Notes under the pieces: generated by a model
Seen by the model: only the letters and a program-made list of their open reading frames with translations
Told to the model about the DNA's origin: nothing
Databases searched by the model: none
NCBI GenBank assembly: GCA_026705025.1
Contig: JAPPBN010000046.1
Location: 62,001 to 126,000 of the forward strand
Source: Bin125 sp026705025
GTDB lineage: Bacteria; Chloroflexota; Dehalococcoidia; Bin125
DNA: 64,000 bases
Reading direction: 5' to 3'
Position numbers and translations under genes: made by a program
In this document: positions 27,721-36,403 of the stretch, piece after piece
How positions within the stretch are numbered: position 1 is the stretch's first letter
Layout: each line of letters begins with the position of its first letter

Positions 27721-28635
27721 ATGGCGTCGCGTCGTGAGCAAGCTGGACTACCCAAAGGCGCCGAAATGCGTGCGCTGGTGCTCGACTGCCTCAGACACAT
27801 GGTTAATCCTGTGAATCGGAAGCAGATCGGCGACGCGGTTGCGCAACGGCTCGGTTTGTCACCAGAGCAACTGGCGGTGCGAGAACCTGCGAGCGGAGGC
27901 GGCGATAGCTCTCGTCCATTCGTTGATTGGTGGTGCGAGTGGGCGTGTAACGACCTCAAGCACATTGGTGTCACGGAACAACCCGGGCGTGGCCTGTATC
28001 AGCTGACCCAAGAGGGCAGGGCTATCTCGCTCAATGACGTTGAGCAGCGGAATCGCGAACGCCATCGACGCTATCGAGAACAACGCCAACGGACCCGCCG
28101 AGCCAAAGTCCAGGAACCGAGCGACGCGATAGACAGCGACGACTCAGAAGTCGCAGGTGATTGGCAAAGCCAACTTCTCGACCGGCTCATGAACGCTTCG
28201 CCTACAGCGTTCGAACATCTTGCCGGCGCCCTGCTGCAAGCAGCGGGTTTCGACGACGTAGAAGTTACGGGTCGGGGTGGCGATGGTGGAATTGACGGCA
28301 TTGGAACGTACCGACCCTCAGGCTTGATTTCGTTTCACACAGCGTTTCAGTGCAAGCGATACAAAGGGTCCGTGGGGTCGTCCACAGTCCGAGACTTCCG
28401 AGGATCGTTCATCGGGCGCTCAGACCGCGGAATCATCATTACAACGGGATCCTTCACGCGTGACGCTAGGGACGAAGCTGCCAGACCGGGCGCAAATCCC
28501 GTTGACCTGATTGATGGCGAAGCGCTCTGCGAACTGCTCAAGGAGCATTCCTTGGGTGTTCGCACGACGCTACGAACTGTTGAAGATGTCGCCATTGACG
28601 ACTCCTACTTCGACCAATTCGAGGACTCCCGATGA
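27721..28635 (+). CDS. Mrr-type restriction endonuclease
   Basis: The 304-residue product has an Mrr_N-like winged-helix half (residues about 10-110), a basic linker (RRYREQRQRTRRAK) and a PD-(D/E)xK nuclease half. There FEHLAGALLQAAGFDDVEVTGRGGDGGIDGIG and FQCKRYKG supply the Glu, Asp and Q-x-K catalytic positions. Type IV Mrr enzymes cut DNA with foreign methylation. The last bases overlap the start of the next gene (ATGA), which encodes a membrane-linked relative, so the two are likely one functional unit. It follows fic copy 2 by 24 bp. Confidence 0.9.
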   Translation: MASRREQAGLPKGAEMRALVLDCLRHMVNPVNRKQIGDAVAQRLGLSPEQLAVREPASGGGDSSRPFVDWWCEWACNDLKHIGVTEQPGRGLYQLTQEGRAISLNDVEQRNRERHRRYREQRQRTRRAKVQEPSDAIDSDDSEVAGDWQSQLLDRLMNASPTAFEHLAGALLQAAGFDDVEVTGRGGDGGIDGIGTYRPSGLISFHTAFQCKRYKGSVGSSTVRDFRGSFIGRSDRGIIITTGSFTRDARDEAARPGANPVDLIDGEALCELLKEHSLGVRTTLRTVEDVAIDDSYFDQFEDSR

Positions 28636-29399
28636 GCAACATGCGATCTGTCCTGGTTGATGTTCTGGTTGCGTTGCTGATCATGATCTTTGGCGGGATC
28701 ATCTTTGCCCGGCTTGCGGGGGTGGAGGAGGGGGAGACGGCTCCGGATTGGGCTCAGTTTGCTCCGCTGGTTCTGGCGATGATTTATCTGGGCTGGCGGA
28801 CGCTTCGGCGCAGCCGACAGCGGCGCGAAGCCGAAGCCCGGATGGAGGAATCCGCCCCGGAGCGCGATGGTTGGGGCGATGAGGGCCGCGCGGACGTTCC
28901 GCCGATGGACGACTACGAGTGGCGTTCGCGGTTGGAGTCTTCGATACGCAACCTGGGGCGCGACGCATTTGAGCAGTTCACGATTCGGATCCTCAGCGCG
29001 CTGGCGGTGGTGGACGTCAAGGTCGAACGGATTGCCTTCGACGGGGCCGTCGAGAGTCTTGGCGTCCATGACGACGAGGAGCGGGCGAGCGTATACGCCA
29101 TCTTCCGCCGCTCGTTTGGCTCGCTGGGAGCGAATCAGATTCGGGATCTTCGGGCGTCGATGGAGGGCAAGGCGGCTGAGGGTCTGTTCGTCTCGAATGG
29201 CGAGTTTTCTTCGTCGGCCATCGACGAAGCGGACGGTGGGGAACCACCGATTGAGCTGGTCGACGGGGACGACTTGCTGGACCTGATGTACACGAATCGG
29301 CTGGGCTTGATTTTCGACGAGATCGGACGCGTCACAGGAGTCGACGATGAGTGGTTCCGCGGTCTCGCCCGCGACGAACGAGTCCGGGACGGAGACTGA
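28632..29399 (+). CDS. Membrane-anchored Mrr-like protein, catalytic residues not evident
   Basis: The 255-residue product opens with two hydrophobic segments (about 6-28 and 40-55), then a charged linker, then a domain resembling the Mrr/restriction-endonuclease fold: YEWRSRLESSIRNLGRDAFEQFTIRILSALAV, later LFVSNGEFSSSAIDEA and IELVDGDDLLDLM, which align in style with the Mrr C-terminal part (TTGSFTRDARDEA, VDLIDGEALCELL in the gene before). The expected D...QxK positions read FDGAVESLG and YAIFRR, so nuclease activity is doubtful. It may be a membrane sensor or regulator of the Mrr protein with which it overlaps. Confidence 0.72.
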   Translation: MSNMRSVLVDVLVALLIMIFGGIIFARLAGVEEGETAPDWAQFAPLVLAMIYLGWRTLRRSRQRREAEARMEESAPERDGWGDEGRADVPPMDDYEWRSRLESSIRNLGRDAFEQFTIRILSALAVVDVKVERIAFDGAVESLGVHDDEERASVYAIFRRSFGSLGANQIRDLRASMEGKAAEGLFVSNGEFSSSAIDEADGGEPPIELVDGDDLLDLMYTNRLGLIFDEIGRVTGVDDEWFRGLARDERVRDGD

Positions 29400-29401
29400 G
29401 G

Positions 29402-30517
29402 ATGAGCACTTCAGCTGACGCGCAACCGACGGTCGGCGTGCTGCCGGGGGACGACGCGGCGCCCGAGGCGGTGCATGCCTCGCTGGCGGTGCTGCAGGCG
29501 ATGGAGTTGCCGATCGCGTTCGAGGTCCTGCCCGACGGCGCGGAGATGGCTCGGGAGATGTCGCGCGAAGAGGGCGAGCAGCTGGTGATCGACACTGCCG
29601 AGCGCTGCGACACGGTGCTGTTCGGCTCGACCAATGGCCAGACGCCGGGCGTCGGCTATTTCCGCTGGGGGCGCCAAACATACGCGAACGTGCGGCCGAT
29701 CAAGTGGCGGCCCGGCTTCCGCTCGCCGATGGCCCGGCCGGAGGGCATCAACTACGTCATCGTGCGCGAGAACCTGGAGGACCTGTACGCCGGAATTGAG
29801 GGTGATCTGTCGGAGGTCGCCGCTTCGGGTCTGGCCGACCGTCCGCGGTTCGGCGGCGTCTCGCGCACCCAGATTCCAGGGGGATTCGGCCACTTTGCCG
29901 AGGCCGACGGACGCTATGCGATCAAGTACTTCACCCGTGCCAACGTCGAGCGCGTGGCGCATTTCGCCTGCCGGCTGACGCAACAGCGCAAGGCGGAGGG
30001 GTTTGAGGGCAAGCTGACCTGCTCGGCCAAGTACAACGTGTTGTCGCGGACCGACGGCTGGTTCGTCGAGATCGCGGCCGAGGTCGCGTCGGGCTATCCC
30101 GATATCACCTTTGAGTCCTTCATCGCCGACGATTTCGCCCGTCGGATCGTGGCCTCGCCGCACGATCTTGATGTGGTGCTGCTGCCCAATCTGTACGGCG
30201 ACATCTTCTCGGACGAGGGCGCGGGCACGATCGGCGGCCTGGGACTGGCGCCGTCGGGTTGTTTCGGGGAGGACTGGGCCTACTTCGAGTCGGTCCACGG
30301 GACCGCGCCGGACATCGCCGGGATGCACCAGATCAATCCGACGGCGACGATGCTCTCGGCCGTGATGATGCTGCACCATCTCGGTCAGCACGAGCGGGCG
30401 TCGGCGTTGGAGTCGGCGATTGACGCGGTCTACGAGGCCGGGGAGCGGCTGACGCCGGACCAGGGCGGTTCGGCAAGCACCGAGGAGTTCGCGCAGGCTG
30501 TGATCGACGCGCTGTAG
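29402..30517 (+). CDS. Isocitrate/isopropylmalate dehydrogenase family protein
   Basis: I take ATG 29402, right after the preceding stop, giving 371 residues; the longer upstream frame overlaps the Mrr-like gene. Family motifs are VGVLPGDDAAPE at the N-terminus, VIVRENLEDLYAGIEG for substrate binding, the NAD-site run LYGDIFSDEGAGTIGGLG and FESVHGTAPDIAG. These enzymes perform NAD(P)-dependent oxidative decarboxylation of a 2-hydroxyacid. The active-site motif RENLEDLYAG differs from textbook LeuB and Icd, so the substrate (isocitrate, isopropylmalate, homoisocitrate or tartrate-like) is open. The gene is convergent with the tRNA-Sec gene. Confidence 0.88.
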   Translation: MSTSADAQPTVGVLPGDDAAPEAVHASLAVLQAMELPIAFEVLPDGAEMAREMSREEGEQLVIDTAERCDTVLFGSTNGQTPGVGYFRWGRQTYANVRPIKWRPGFRSPMARPEGINYVIVRENLEDLYAGIEGDLSEVAASGLADRPRFGGVSRTQIPGGFGHFAEADGRYAIKYFTRANVERVAHFACRLTQQRKAEGFEGKLTCSAKYNVLSRTDGWFVEIAAEVASGYPDITFESFIADDFARRIVASPHDLDVVLLPNLYGDIFSDEGAGTIGGLGLAPSGCFGEDWAYFESVHGTAPDIAGMHQINPTATMLSAVMMLHHLGQHERASALESAIDAVYEAGERLTPDQGGSASTEEFAQAVIDAL

Positions 30518-30535
30518 GTCAACTCTTGGTTGTCG

Positions 30536-30633
30536 TGGCGGGAGCGCATGGGAGTCGAACCCACCCGAGACGGTGCGGACCGCCCCGCATCAGTTTTGAA
30601 GACTGTGGAAGACACCGGTCCCCTTCCGCTCCC
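30536..30633 (-). tRNA. selC: tRNA-Sec (anticodon UCA)
   Basis: Read on the minus strand, 98 nt including an encoded CCA (30538-30536). The acceptor strand GGGAGCGG pairs with GCGCTCCC, with one G/G mismatch at the T-arm end as I fold it. There is a 6-bp D stem GGGGAC/GTCTTC with a short CGGT loop. The anticodon loop is CTTCAAA, giving UCA, which reads UGA. A long variable arm follows, GGGGCGGT/ACCGTCTC (8 pairs, two G-U) with loop CCGC, then the T loop TTCGACT. The 8+5 amino-acid arm, long D stem and large variable arm are hallmarks of bacterial selenocysteine tRNA. It sits 22 bp after the DUF4956 gene on the same strand. Confidence 0.94.
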
Positions 30634-30655
30634 GTGCCAGTGAGGTTAGCGGAGA

Positions 30656-31345
30656 CTAGCCCACGTAGAGGTCGATTGAGGCGGGGGCGATGGTGGACTC
30701 GAGGGCGGTGCGGAACTCGGCCCAGCGATCGTCGTAGTTGGAGCGGCGGAAGTTGGCGTGCAGGCTGGCGGTTCCGGCGTTCTGGGTGGATGAAGCGATC
30801 TTGAAGCCGCGCAGGTTAGTCCGTAGGAAGCTCAATAACTCTGCCTCGTGTTGGGTGTAGTCGGCCGAGGGCATGGTGATGATCAGGTCTCGGCTGCCCG
30901 CGGTCAGGCCTCTGAGGCCGGTCGAGCCGAAGATGCGCTGGCCGACCAGGACCAGTGCGACGGCGGCGAAGAGGATGCCGATCAGCTCGTAGTTGTAGGT
31001 CGCGGCGCCGATTGACGAGGCGATGACCACCAGGAGGTAGCCGATTTCCGCCGGGTCCTTGATCGGCGTGCGGAAGCGGACAAACGAGAGCGCGCCGAGC
31101 AGGCCGAGCGAGAGCGGCAGCGACCATTGGATGGCGATGAAGAGCAGCGTGATCGCTGGTCCGGCGAGCAGGAAGACTCGGTGGATGCCGGCCCCGCGCT
31201 GCCAGTCGCGATAGAAGATGAGATAGAGCACATAGATCGCGATCGACGCGGCCAGCGAGACGACCATCGCGAGCAGGTACTCCTCGAGCGCGATTTCCGA
31301 GGTCGGGCCGAGAATGTCGGGCCACTCGATCATGACAATGGGCAT
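30656..31345 (-). CDS. DUF4956 membrane protein
   Basis: The 229-residue protein has about four membrane segments (residues about 22-45, 57-75, 95-115, 118-135) and a cytoplasmic C-terminal domain. The loop LLGALSFVRFRTPIKDPAEIGYLL is the family signature. GGAGG lies five bases before the ATG at 31345. DUF4956 genes are commonly found beside VTC-domain polyphosphate polymerase and CotH genes, as here. Its biochemical role is unknown; a part in a cell-surface polymer or polyphosphate system is inferred from this gene neighbourhood. Confidence 0.88.
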   Translation of the reverse strand: MPIVMIEWPDILGPTSEIALEEYLLAMVVSLAASIAIYVLYLIFYRDWQRGAGIHRVFLLAGPAITLLFIAIQWSLPLSLGLLGALSFVRFRTPIKDPAEIGYLLVVIASSIGAATYNYELIGILFAAVALVLVGQRIFGSTGLRGLTAGSRDLIITMPSADYTQHEAELLSFLRTNLRGFKIASSTQNAGTASLHANFRRSNYDDRWAEFRTALESTIAPASIDLYVG

Positions 31346-31381
31346 CGGCTCCTCCAGGTGTGTCCAGGTGCGCGGGGCTGT

Positions 31382-32116
31382 TCAGCCGGCGCGGGCGGAT
31401 TCGCCGCCGTAGAGCGTCTCGACGGCGAGCGCGTACTTCGAGTGGGCGGTGCGGCGGAGGCCGAGGCGTCCGAGGTGGGCAAGTTGCGTCGGCAGATCGC
31501 CGGTTGACTTGAGTTCGAGGACAGAGCCATTGGGAACGGGCAACCAGACCGGGGCTCCTCGCGGGTTTGACGTGCGGACGTCGGTGTCCAGTGATGCGCG
31601 GACTGAACCATCGGCGGATTGCCAGCGAATTCGTTGGTAGCGAATCAGGGCGGTGGGTATGACTGTCGGCTCGAGGGGCAACGTGGCGACGCCGGTCAGG
31701 TCACGAAGGCGTCGTACGAGCTCGTCGCGCTCGGGGATGATCAGCCCGAGCTGATTGGGCACTCCGGTCGAGGGATAGCGAACGCGCTGCTTGGTTGAGC
31801 GAGCGCCGTCGCGCGACTTGAGTTCGAGCCAGACGCCGGCGTACGGGTCGACGGGATCGCCATACCAGCGCAGGCGCAGCTTCTGTTTGGCGAACTCGCC
31901 GTCGGCCGATTCCTGGTAGGAGTCGAGCTCGGGCGTGTCGTAGTAGCAGCTGGTAATGACGCCGAGCGGATACTGGGAGTCGCGGGGCAGGCGGGCGTCG
32001 AGCCAGGCGGTCAACAGCGCGGCGCGGGCTGCCGGCAGCGGATACTTGCGTTCCTCCCGCGAATCCGCTTTCGTTATCTGGTTCCGAGTGTCCGGGCGAC
32101 GTAAGGTGAGCGCCAT
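31382..32116 (-). CDS. VTC-domain polyphosphate polymerase-like protein
   Basis: This is a 244-residue VTC-family protein of the tunnel fold. The expected strands are visible: EERKYPLP near the N-terminus, the Arg-rich KQKLRLRWYGD, VWLELKSRDG, YQRIRW and the final LELKSTGDLP with Glu and Lys lining the tunnel. In yeast Vtc4 this domain makes polyphosphate from ATP; bacterial forms are mostly untested. It precedes DUF4956 by 36 bp on the same strand and is divergent from cotH-like with 51 bp between the start codons, so the three are probably co-regulated. Confidence 0.88.
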   Translation of the reverse strand: MALTLRRPDTRNQITKADSREERKYPLPAARAALLTAWLDARLPRDSQYPLGVITSCYYDTPELDSYQESADGEFAKQKLRLRWYGDPVDPYAGVWLELKSRDGARSTKQRVRYPSTGVPNQLGLIIPERDELVRRLRDLTGVATLPLEPTVIPTALIRYQRIRWQSADGSVRASLDTDVRTSNPRGAPVWLPVPNGSVLELKSTGDLPTQLAHLGRLGLRRTAHSKYALAVETLYGGESARAG

Positions 32117-32167
32117 GCCGATATGCTATCCCGTCGTTGACGCGGCTCAAGAGGCCCCGGAGGCGCG

Positions 32168-33568
32168 ATGAACAAGCGGTCGGCGCTGGCGCTTGTCCTG
32201 GCGGTCGCGGTGATCGTTGCCGGCGTGGTCATTGCGACCACCGGTGACGCCTCGGCTCCGCGGGTGCCGTCGAGGGCGGCGGAGACCACGATTGGCGTCG
32301 ATCAACAGCGCAGCGATCCGTTCAACATCGTCTTTGACCTGAACACGGTTCGGGTCTACGACATCCAGCTCGGCGAAGCCGAGCAGGCCAAGCTGGACGC
32401 CAACCCGACCGCTGAGCAGTACGTCGAGGGCGCGGTGGTCATCGACGGCAAGCGCTACGGGCCGATCGGCGTGCGGTACAAGGGTTTCTTCGGGGTGCTG
32501 CGGCAGTGCTTCTTCACCGGCGTGAACACCTGCGACAAGCTGGCCTGGAAGCTGAAGTTCAACCACTATGAGCCGTCGCTGCGCTATCACGGTCTGAAGC
32601 GGCTCAACTTCCACCAGATGAACAGCGACGAAGCGCAGATGCGCGAGGTGTTGACCTACCAGGTCTTCCGCGACGCCGGCGTGCCTGCGCCGCGCTCGGT
32701 CTTCGCGCTATTGCGCCTCAACGGCGAGCCGCTGGGCTTCTACACGCTGACGGAGGATATCGACGATCGCTTCATTGCCGATCGTTTCCGCGACGGTGGG
32801 CGCGGCGTGCTCTACAAGGAGATCTGGCCGGGCAACATCGAGCGGCTGCCGGCCTTCAGCGAGACCATCGAGGGGGCGATCGCGCGCGGCCCCGAGGATC
32901 CGTCGGGCCTGCGCGAGTTCTCGGCAGCGCTGACCGAAGCGGAGCAGTCGGATGATTCAGCCGCGAGGGTATTCGTCGTGCTGGAGGACTACATCCAGGA
33001 TCTGGATGCGCTCTACGGCTACTTGGCAGCGGATCGGCTGACCGACAACTGGGACGGGATCGTGGCCTGGTACTGCGTGCCGGTCTGCGGCAATCACAAC
33101 TTTTTCTGGTACGAGGATGCGCTTTCTGGTGAGTTCAGCCTGATTCCCTGGGACGTTGAGAACAGCTGGCGCTCGCCCAGCCCGATCCGGACGTACTACG
33201 AGATGCCCGACTGGGATGAAACGGAACGCAGTTGCCGGTTGCGCAAGGTGTTCTGGGACATCGATGCGCGAGCGCCTCACTGCAACCCCGTGATCCACGC
33301 GCTGGCGACGCAGGGCTGGGAACGATACATCGAGGCGTCGCGCGAGCTGATGGAACACGTTGTCACGCTGGACGAGATGCACGCCAGGGTCGATGCGATC
33401 ACCGAACTGATTGAGCCGCACGTGCTGGCCGACGAGAACGGTCCAGGCGAGATCCAGTGGCGAGCGGCGGTGCGGCTGCTGCATGACGAGATCGACGACC
33501 GCTGGCGGTACATTGCCGACAAGATTGCGGCCTGGGACGCGACGGGAGAGGTTCCGGGAGATGGCTGA
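32168..33568 (+). CDS. CotH kinase family protein
   Basis: The 466-residue protein has an N-terminal hydrophobic anchor or signal (residues about 5-24) and a CotH kinase domain: VRYKGFFG, WKLKFNHYEP, LKRLNFHQMNSDEAQMREVL, YTLTEDIDDRF, NWDGIVAWYC and the metal-binding region SLIPWDVENSW, where relatives usually read PWDxD. CotH enzymes phosphorylate surface proteins in spore coats and elsewhere. A GGAGG site precedes the ATG. Its neighbours VTC and DUF4956 form the usual trio. The 3' end overlaps the D-aminoacylase-like gene by 8 bp. Confidence 0.87.
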   Translation: MNKRSALALVLAVAVIVAGVVIATTGDASAPRVPSRAAETTIGVDQQRSDPFNIVFDLNTVRVYDIQLGEAEQAKLDANPTAEQYVEGAVVIDGKRYGPIGVRYKGFFGVLRQCFFTGVNTCDKLAWKLKFNHYEPSLRYHGLKRLNFHQMNSDEAQMREVLTYQVFRDAGVPAPRSVFALLRLNGEPLGFYTLTEDIDDRFIADRFRDGGRGVLYKEIWPGNIERLPAFSETIEGAIARGPEDPSGLREFSAALTEAEQSDDSAARVFVVLEDYIQDLDALYGYLAADRLTDNWDGIVAWYCVPVCGNHNFFWYEDALSGEFSLIPWDVENSWRSPSPIRTYYEMPDWDETERSCRLRKVFWDIDARAPHCNPVIHALATQGWERYIEASRELMEHVVTLDEMHARVDAITELIEPHVLADENGPGEIQWRAAVRLLHDEIDDRWRYIADKIAAWDATGEVPGDG

Positions 33569-35144
33569 TCTGATCCTGCGGGGAGGAAGCGTCGTCGATG
33601 GTACGGGGGCAGCGGCGTTCGACGCCGATGTGGCGGTCGACGGAGAGCGAATATCTGCCGTGGGCGATCTTTCCGGCATGTCGGCGCAGCGGGAGATCGA
33701 CGCGACCGGCCTGACGGTCTCGCCCGGCTTTATCGACACCCACGCACATTCGGATGGTGTGCTCTTGCGTGATCCGGTCCATGCGCATGGATTGCTGCAA
33801 GGCGTGACGACGGAGTTCATCACGCAGGACGGGCTCTCGTATGCGCTGCTCTCAGCCGGGAATCTCGATTCCTACGGCCGATACATCGCGGGACTGTACG
33901 GTCCGCCGCCGGTCGGTCTGGACATGTCGACGATGGCGGCGTTTCGCTCGCACTATGAGGGCAAGGGCTGCAACGTCGCCGTGCAGGCCCCGCATGGTCC
34001 GGTGCGCCTGGAGAGCGTCGGCTTTGAGGACGTGCCGCTTGAGGGTGAGGGGCTCGCCAGGGCGGAGCGGATGGTCGCCGAAGCAATGGAGCAGGGCGCG
34101 ACCGGGTTTTCGACCGGGCTATCCTACTACCCCAACTCCTACTCGGACACCGACGAGTTGGTTGCACTGAACAGGGTCGTCGCTCGCTATGACGGCGTCT
34201 ACGTGACGCACATCCGCAACCACAACGACGACCGCGCGCCCGATGGCTCCGGCATCGTCGAGGCGATGAACATTGGCCGCCGCAGCGGGGTCAAGGTGCA
34301 CATCTCGCACTACCGCACGTTCCCGAGCAACGCCGGTGACATCGATTCGATCATGTCGGAAGTCGACCGGGCCAAGGCCGACGGCGTCGATGTGACGCTC
34401 GAGTGTTACCCCTACGCCGCAGCGGCGACGGTGCCGGGCTACTTCCTGCGTGGCGAGTACCACGTGGGCGGGATCGATCGGTTGCTGGAGCGTCTGGGCG
34501 ACCCGGCCTGGCATGACCGGTTGGTTGATTCACTCGAGAATTTGTTCCCCGGTCGCAACGACGCCGCTACGTTCACCTGGATTGGGGCGGGTCACCTCAA
34601 GCATCTGGAAGGTCTGTCGTTCGCCGACGCCGCTGCGCGGATGGACATGTCGGTCTCGGACCTGACCCTGATGGTGATGCGCGAGTCGGGGTTGCAGTGC
34701 GGCTTCCGCGACGCCATGCCGGCCAGTCCGTCGGTCGCGCGGCAGGTCGAAGCGGACGTGATCGCCCTGCTGTCGCGCGACGACTACATGGTCGGCTCGG
34801 ACGGGATCCCGTTCGACGAGGGCATCCCCCATCCACGCGCGTATGGAACGTTTCCGCGGATTGTCGGTCGCTTGCGTCGGCGGACGGGCGTTTCGCTCGA
34901 ACACCTGGTGCGGGGGATGACGTCGCTGCCGGCGAGCCGATTCGGGCTGGCCGATCGAGGCGTGGTCACGGAAGGATGGTTCGCCGATCTGGTCGTGTTC
35001 GACGCGGATTCGGTGATCGATACGGCCGACTTCAACGATCCTCGAACGCCGCCGGCGGGGATTCCATACGTGGTTGTGAATGGGCAGATTGCAGTTGATC
35101 GCGGAAGGCCAACGGGTGTATTGGCTGGCCGGTCGGTGCCCTGA
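33561..35144 (+). CDS. N-acyl-D-amino-acid deacylase family amidohydrolase
   Basis: I chose the ATG at 33561, which starts MADLILRGGSVVDGTG, a classic opening for this family; the longer frame upstream lies inside cotH. The 527-residue enzyme has GFIDTHAHSD with the metal HxH, VTHIRNHNDD, VKVHISHYR, LECYPYAAA, and the diagnostic VGSDGIPFDEGIPHPRAYGTFPRI near the C-terminus. Members remove acyl groups from D-amino acids or open related cyclic amides. The overlap with cotH suggests co-transcription although the functions look unrelated. Confidence 0.9.
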   Translation: MADLILRGGSVVDGTGAAAFDADVAVDGERISAVGDLSGMSAQREIDATGLTVSPGFIDTHAHSDGVLLRDPVHAHGLLQGVTTEFITQDGLSYALLSAGNLDSYGRYIAGLYGPPPVGLDMSTMAAFRSHYEGKGCNVAVQAPHGPVRLESVGFEDVPLEGEGLARAERMVAEAMEQGATGFSTGLSYYPNSYSDTDELVALNRVVARYDGVYVTHIRNHNDDRAPDGSGIVEAMNIGRRSGVKVHISHYRTFPSNAGDIDSIMSEVDRAKADGVDVTLECYPYAAAATVPGYFLRGEYHVGGIDRLLERLGDPAWHDRLVDSLENLFPGRNDAATFTWIGAGHLKHLEGLSFADAAARMDMSVSDLTLMVMRESGLQCGFRDAMPASPSVARQVEADVIALLSRDDYMVGSDGIPFDEGIPHPRAYGTFPRIVGRLRRRTGVSLEHLVRGMTSLPASRFGLADRGVVTEGWFADLVVFDADSVIDTADFNDPRTPPAGIPYVVVNGQIAVDRGRPTGVLAGRSVP

Positions 35145-35145
35145 T

Positions 35146-36390
35146 CTACTCGACGACGCCGTCGACGATGAGTTGCTGGAACTCTTCCTCGCTGTAGCCG
35201 CAGAGCTCCCGATAGACGTACTCGGAGTCCTCGCCGAGCAGGGGAGACGGCGCCGGCATGGGCGGCGGTGTCTCGCTGAGGCGCCAGGCGGGACTCTCGT
35301 AGGACATCTCGCCGATCACGGCATGGTCACTGGTCCACCAGTGGTTGCGATGCGCGAGCTGCGGGTCTTCGTGCGCGTCGCGCACATTTGAGGCTCGGTG
35401 CGCCGGCACGCCGACTGCCTGGAGCAGTTGTTCGACCTCGGCGACTGTCTGCGTCGATGTCCAGCGGCTGATGCCCTCGTCGAGGTCGTCCTGGGCGGAC
35501 AGACGACCGGTCGCGTCACAGAGTTGCTCGGACTCGAGCCAATCCTGACGGTCCATGATCAGCGCCAGGCGACGCCACTGGTCGTCGTTGGTGACGGCGA
35601 TCGCGACCCAGCGGTCGCCGCCGGTGTGGTCGTCGGCGCAGGGATAGACCCCGTGCGGCGCATGCCGGAGATCGCGGTTGCCGAGCGGTTGGGCAATGCG
35701 TCCGGTGTTGGCGGCATCCATGACACCCGCGTCGAGGACCAGCGTCGAGGCTTCCAGCTGGGAGAGATCCACGTACTGACCCTCACCGGTGCGGCGGCGA
35801 TGATCGAGCGCGGCCAGGATTCCGATGATCGCAACGTGCGTCGCGACCCAGTCGGTGTAGGCGACCCCCGTGCCGACCGGTGGCCGGTCGGGCCAGCCCG
35901 TGACGCCGGTGACGCCGGCTGTCGCTTGCAGCGTGAGCCCGAAGCCGCGGAACTTCGCGTGGGGACCGGTCTGGCCTTCCATCGACATGGAACACATGAT
36001 CGCGTCGGGCTTGATCTTGCGGACCTCGTCGTAGCTCAGCCCTATGCGCTCCATGAAGCCTGGCGCGAAGGACTCGGTCACGATGTCGGCACTCGCGATC
36101 AGTCGCCTGGCTACCTCGGCGCCACGGGGATGAGCAAGATTGATCGCGACCGAGCGTTTGCCCCGATTGAACTTGGCGAAGTAAGCGGAGGCGTCGAGCG
36201 AGCCGTCACCGTCGGGTCGCGGGCCGCTGGAGCGGAACGTGTCAGGCCGGTGCGAGGACTCGACCCGGATCACCTCTGCGCCATGGAAGGCCATCTGCAT
36301 GGTCGCGTTCGGCCCGACACCGACCCAGGCGAAGTCGGCAATCCGGATGCCGTTGAAGACGTGTGCGCCGGGAACTTCGCTGCTGGTCAT
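35146..36390 (-). CDS. Family III (CaiB/BaiF) CoA-transferase
   Basis: Starting at ATG 36390, the product is 414 residues; an upstream frame extension lies inside the neighbouring enoyl-CoA hydratase. Motifs are IRIADFAWVGVGPNATMQMAFHGAEVIRVE at the N-terminus (a shifted version of the ADxGAxVIKVE signature), FNRGKRSVAINL, GLSYDEVRKIKPDAIMCS and GEGQYVDLSQLEA, the region bearing the catalytic Asp in family III enzymes. It should transfer CoA between organic acids. It lies last in a minus-strand run CoA-transferase, enoyl-CoA hydratase, CoA-transferase that looks like a small catabolic operon. Confidence 0.9.
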   Translation of the reverse strand: MTSSEVPGAHVFNGIRIADFAWVGVGPNATMQMAFHGAEVIRVESSHRPDTFRSSGPRPDGDGSLDASAYFAKFNRGKRSVAINLAHPRGAEVARRLIASADIVTESFAPGFMERIGLSYDEVRKIKPDAIMCSMSMEGQTGPHAKFRGFGLTLQATAGVTGVTGWPDRPPVGTGVAYTDWVATHVAIIGILAALDHRRRTGEGQYVDLSQLEASTLVLDAGVMDAANTGRIAQPLGNRDLRHAPHGVYPCADDHTGGDRWVAIAVTNDDQWRRLALIMDRQDWLESEQLCDATGRLSAQDDLDEGISRWTSTQTVAEVEQLLQAVGVPAHRASNVRDAHEDPQLAHRNHWWTSDHAVIGEMSYESPAWRLSETPPPMPAPSPLLGEDSEYVYRELCGYSEEEFQQLIVDGVVE

Positions 36391-36403
36391 CAGGTTGTCG
36401 AAC

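Noticed and set aside
30430..30615. 61-codon minus-strand frame over the tRNA
   Set aside because: It lies across the tRNA-Sec gene and the end of the dehydrogenase gene with no protein features.
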